Source: Streptomyces sp. P9-A4
GTDB lineage: Bacteria; Actinomycetota; Actinomycetes; Streptomycetales; Streptomycetaceae
Length of the DNA stretch: 64,000 nt
Assembly (NCBI RefSeq): GCF_036634195.1
Contig: NZ_JAZIFY010000001.1
Location: 3,668,501-3,732,500 of the forward strand
Reading direction: 5' to 3'
Both the position numbers and the translations under genes were made by a program. Below the pieces are notes generated by a model. It was not told where the DNA came from, ran no database searches, and saw only the letters and a program-made list of their open reading frames with translations. This document shows positions 61,112 to 64,000 of this stretch, piece after piece. The stretch's first letter is position 1, and every line of letters begins with the position of its first letter.

Positions 61112-61908
61112 ACCCCCGCCCCCGCCCCGGCACCGGCACCCCCGACAGCCCCGGCGCTCCTGGCGTCCCCGGCACCTCTGGCACCCCCGGAACCCCCGGC
61201 GTCGACACCCCCGACCACCGCGGCCGGACCGGCCTCGACCGCGCCGGCCGCGACCTGGACCGCAACCCCGACGTCGTGGTCCGTGACGTCGAGCTCACCT
61301 CGCGGGGCTGGCACGTGCTGCGGCGCACCACCTTCGACTACCGGCGCCGCGACGGACGCTGGGAGACCCAGCAACGCGAGACGTACGACCGGGGCAACGG
61401 CGCCGTCGTCCTGCCGTACGACGCCGCGCGCGGTGTCGTCCTGCTGACCCGCCAGTTCCGCTACCCGGCCTACGTCAACGACCACCCGGACGGCGTCCTC
61501 GTCGAGGCCGCCGCCGGGCTGCTCGACGGCGACGACCCGGCCGCCGCCGTCCGCCGCGAGGCCGCCGAGGAACTGGGCATCGCGCTCGGCCCGCTCACCC
61601 ACGTCCTCGACGCGTATATGAGCCCCGGCTCGGTCACCGAACGCCTGCACTTCTACGCGGCCCCCTACACGGCGGCCGACCGCACCGGGGACGGCGGCGG
61701 TCTCGAGGAGGAGGGCGAGGACATCGAGGTGCTGGAGCTGCCCTTCGCCGACGCCCTCGCGATGGTCCGCGACGGCCGCGTCACCGACGGCAAGACCGTC
61801 CTGCTCCTGCAGTGGGCCGCTCTGGACGGCCCCTTCGCCCCCCATGCGAAAACACCCCCTCCGACCGCGGTTACGCAGGTCGAAGGGGGTGTACGGGGTG
61901 GAGCCTAG
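61108..61908 (+). CDS. Nudix hydrolase (ADP-sugar/GDP-sugar pyrophosphatase type)
   Basis: 266 residues. After a collagen-like Pro/Gly/Thr N-tail (residues 1-35, PGTPGVD-like), the domain has RGNGAVVLPYDAARGVVLLTRQFRYP and the Nudix box G-x5-E-x7-REUxEExGU in GLLDGDDPAAAVRREAAEELGI. Family members hydrolyse nucleoside-diphosphate sugars. GTG 61108 overlaps the upstream stop. The 3' end runs through the tRNA-Ala terminator and into the tRNA by ten bases on the other strand. Confidence 0.9.
   Translation: MNPRPRPGTGTPDSPGAPGVPGTSGTPGTPGVDTPDHRGRTGLDRAGRDLDRNPDVVVRDVELTSRGWHVLRRTTFDYRRRDGRWETQQRETYDRGNGAVVLPYDAARGVVLLTRQFRYPAYVNDHPDGVLVEAAAGLLDGDDPAAAVRREAAEELGIALGPLTHVLDAYMSPGSVTERLHFYAAPYTAADRTGDGGGLEEEGEDIEVLELPFADALAMVRDGRVTDGKTVLLLQWAALDGPFAPHAKTPPPTAVTQVEGGVRGGA
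61852..61892 (-). terminator. Terminator of tRNA-Ala, inside the Nudix gene
   Basis: ACACCCCCTCCGACC and GGTCGAAGGGGGTGT form a 15-base stem with one wobble pair; on the minus strand TTTTC follows. Confidence 0.85.
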
Positions 61909-61971
61909 GGGAGTCGAACCCCTGACATCTGCCATGCAAAGACAGCGCTCTACCAACTGAGCTAAGGCCCC
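61899..61971 (-). tRNA. tRNA-Ala (anticodon TGC)
   Basis: 73 bases, minus strand: GGGGCCTTAGCTCAGTTGG at the 5' end, the anticodon loop CTTTGCATG gives TGC, T loop GGTTCGACTCC, and the acceptor closes AGGCTCCA. CCA is not encoded (the next bases are CCCC). Confidence 0.96.
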
Positions 61972-62100
61972 GGAACGAGAACAGCGTACCGGGTCACCCC
62001 CCATGTCCGGCAAAAGGATTGGGACTCCCGGTCGGCGACCACTCTCCGTAAGATGCTGACCGAGGTTCGCAGTGGCGAACCTAAGGGATGGGGAGAAGTG

Positions 62101-62649
62101 ATGGACGCAGCGCAGCAGGAAGCCACGGCAAGAGCCAGAGAGCTTCAGCGCAGTTGGTACGGGGAGCCGCTGGGGGCGCTCTTCCGTCGGCTGATCGACG
62201 ATCTCGGGCTCAACCAGGCCAGGCTCGCGGCCGTGCTCGGGCTCTCCGCGCCCATGCTGTCCCAGCTGATGAGCGGCCAGCGGGCCAAGATCGGCAACCC
62301 CGCCGTCGTCCAGCGCGTCCAGGCCCTCCAGGAGCTCGCCGTCCAGGTCGCCGACGGCAGCGTCAGCGCCGCCGAGGCCGCCGACCGGATGGACGAGGTC
62401 AAGAAGTCGCAGGGCGGCTCCGTCCTCACCGGCACCGGTCAGACCACCACCGGCTCGGGCGCGCCGACCGTCCGCCGGGTGGTCCGCGAGATCCAGTCGC
62501 TGCTGCGCTCCGTAGCCGCGGCCGGCGACATCATCGACGCCGCCGACTCCCTCGCCCCGGCCCACCCGGAGCTGGCAGAGTTCCTCCGGGTGTACGGCGC
62601 GGGGCGCACGGCGGACGCGGTCGCCCACTACGAGTCGCACCAGAACTGA
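62101..62649 (+). CDS. Helix-turn-helix DNA-binding protein
   Basis: 182 residues. The Cro/C1-type HTH lies near 25-60 (LGLNQARLAAVLGLSAPMLSQLMSGQRAKIGNP). The C-terminal half is helical (VRRVVREIQSLLRSVAAAGDIIDAADSLAP), probably for oligomerisation. ATG 62101 has GGGGAGAAG upstream; an upstream in-frame ATG at 62053 has none. It is followed after 61 bases by a kinase gene. Confidence 0.9.
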   Translation: MDAAQQEATARARELQRSWYGEPLGALFRRLIDDLGLNQARLAAVLGLSAPMLSQLMSGQRAKIGNPAVVQRVQALQELAVQVADGSVSAAEAADRMDEVKKSQGGSVLTGTGQTTTGSGAPTVRRVVREIQSLLRSVAAAGDIIDAADSLAPAHPELAEFLRVYGAGRTADAVAHYESHQN

Positions 62650-62710
62650 CGCGGGCGGGCAGCCGGCCGGCACCGCCGAGAGACGAAGCAACGGGAGCGG
62701 GCGCAGCACG

Positions 62711-64000
62711 ATGGGTGAGGTCTTCGCCGGGCGGTACGAGCTGGTCGACCCGATCGGACGGGGCGGGGCGGGCGCCGTGTGGCGCGCCTGGGACCACCGC
62801 CGCCGGCGCTACGTGGCGGCCAAGGTGCTCCTGCAGAGCGACGCCCACACGCTGCTCCGCTTCGTCCGCGAGCAGGCGATGCGGATCGACCATCCGCACG
62901 TCCTCGCCCCGGCCAGCTGGGCCGCCGACGACGACAAGGTCCTCTTCACCATGGACCTCGTCGCCGGCGGCTCCCTGGCCCATGTCATCGGCGACTACGG
63001 CCCGCTGCCGCCCCGCTTCGTCTGCGTCCTGCTCGACCAGCTGCTCTCCGGCCTCGCCACGGTGCACGCCGAGGGGGTCGTCCACCGGGACATCAAGCCC
63101 GCGAACATCCTCATGGACGTCACCGGCACGGGCCGGCCGCACCTGCGGCTCTCCGACTTCGGCATCTCCATGCGGAAGGGCGAGCCGCGCCTCACCGAGA
63201 CCAACTACGTCGTGGGGACGCCCGGATATTTCGCGCCCGAGCAACTCCTCGGCGCCGAGCCGGACTTCACCGCCGACCTGTTCGCCGTCGGCCTGGTCGC
63301 GCTCTATCTCCTCCAGGGCCGCAAGCCGGACTCGCAGGCCCTGGTCGCACACTTCGTCGAGCACGGCACCCCCAGCGCCCCCGAGGGCGTCCCGGAGCCC
63401 CTGTGGCAGGTGCTCGCGGGGCTGCTCCAGCCCGATCCGCAGGCCCGTTTCCGTACGGCCACGGGGGCGCGGAAGGCGCTGAGCGCGGCCGCCGAGATGC
63501 TGCCCGAGCCACGCGCCGACGAGGAGCGTGAGGAGCGGGTCGAGATCTTCGACCAGCTCGGCCCCCTGCCGACGGGCTTCGGCCCGGAGGGCCCCACGAC
63601 CGCCACGTCCGCCACAGCGGGCCCAGCCACCATGACCGCCACAGCGGCCCCAGCCGCCGCATCCACCACGGCGGCCACCACCCCGCCGCCGGCACCCCCC
63701 ACGGACCTGCCCGGAACCACCGGCCCGGCGACCGGATCCACCGCCCCGGCAGGTACCACGCCCCCCACGGCCCCCCTCCCCGCCCCGGCCCACCCGCCGA
63801 TGCCCAGCCCCTCCGAGACGGGCAGCTTCCACCTGCCCCCGCCGGTCGCGCACCCGAACCCCGCCTTCGCGCGGACGCCCACCGTGGGAACCCCGTACGG
63901 ACAGACCCCCGTTCACCCCTACGCCGCGCCGCCCGCGCCCTTCCCGCCGCACACTCCGCCCGCACACCCGTCCCCGCAGGCCGCGTACACCCCGTACGCC
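62711..64000 (+). CDS. Ser/Thr protein kinase (3' end outside window)
   Basis: The frame from ATG 62711 stays open to the edge (430 codons). Kinase motifs are complete: GRGGAGAVWRAW, AAKVLL, VVHRDIKPANIL, SDFGIS, GTPGYFAPEQL. A Pro/Ala/Thr-rich linker begins near residue 290. No PASTA domain or membrane helix is seen before the edge. It is cotranscribed or adjacent to the HTH gene, which may be a substrate (inference). Confidence 0.93.
   Translation, partial: MGEVFAGRYELVDPIGRGGAGAVWRAWDHRRRRYVAAKVLLQSDAHTLLRFVREQAMRIDHPHVLAPASWAADDDKVLFTMDLVAGGSLAHVIGDYGPLPPRFVCVLLDQLLSGLATVHAEGVVHRDIKPANILMDVTGTGRPHLRLSDFGISMRKGEPRLTETNYVVGTPGYFAPEQLLGAEPDFTADLFAVGLVALYLLQGRKPDSQALVAHFVEHGTPSAPEGVPEPLWQVLAGLLQPDPQARFRTATGARKALSAAAEMLPEPRADEEREERVEIFDQLGPLPTGFGPEGPTTATSATAGPATMTATAAPAAASTTAATTPPPAPPTDLPGTTGPATGSTAPAGTTPPTAPLPAPAHPPMPSPSETGSFHLPPPVAHPNPAFARTPTVGTPYGQTPVHPYAAPPAPFPPHTPPAHPSPQAAYTPYA

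Overview
The window is GC-rich (roughly 73 percent by eye) actinobacterial chromosome, almost certainly Streptomyces. Many genes begin with GTG or TTG. The run fhaA-fhaB-pstP-rodA-pbpA-pknB next to a tRNA-Leu, followed by class E sortases, a pabA/trpG-like amidotransferase, a DUF881 protein, crgA, a rhomboid and a cyclophilin, is the oriC-proximal cell-wall and division cluster of that genus. No phage, transposase, integrase or CRISPR array was seen.

Layout. (1) 1-7.4 kb: 3' end of an acyl-CoA dehydrogenase, a rhodanese, a J-domain-like protein, a DUF2252 protein, a head-to-head pair (membrane protein and MarR regulator) that looks decapitated by one deletion, and a NarL-type two-component system whose kinase carries an extra C-terminal membrane and extracytoplasmic segment. 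(2) 7.6-43.0 kb: a large type VII secretion (ESX-like) locus. It has a beta-helix/double-AAA protein, a mycosin lacking most catalytic residues, EccC, EccD, EccB, two WXG100-sized proteins, several small secretion-associated proteins, a 978-aa protein with short DG(S/T)-TT repeats, a YbaB-like protein, a 4,528-residue giant protein, an 860-aa partner with a degenerate ADP-ribosyltransferase-like end, and a membrane protein with a golvesin-like domain. No EccE was recognised. (3) 43.1-51.8 kb: tRNA-Leu and the FHA/phosphatase/SEDS/PBP/kinase operon. (4) 51.8-59.1 kb: three class E sortases with a 53-aa membrane protein and an amidotransferase, DUF881, crgA, rhomboid, cyclophilin and a DUF5324-type protein. 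(5) 59.1-64.0 kb: a small secreted protein, a divergent DeoR regulator facing a nucleoside-deoxyribosyltransferase-like gene and a Nudix hydrolase, tRNA-Ala, an HTH protein and the 5' part of a Ser/Thr kinase.

The most striking part is the type VII locus. Its central gene (25204-38790) reads as a secreted or surface-exposed giant. It has an N-terminal alpha-helical, CpnT-like targeting/membrane region, long low-complexity linkers, about five diverged copies of a beta-rich module, a metzincin-like protease motif (HExxHxxGxxD), a Rossmann-patterned segment that may be a GT-B enzyme, a GT-A-like segment with a DxD motif, and an Asn/Pro-rich tail. The downstream gene overlaps it by ATGA and is probably translated with it. 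The mycosin-like protein keeps the serine but has lost the Asp, His and oxyanion Asn, so the core machine may use it structurally.

Functions are read from sequence motifs alone; no database search was possible. Conserved housekeeping calls are firm. Domain calls inside the giant protein and the 860-aa protein are inference.
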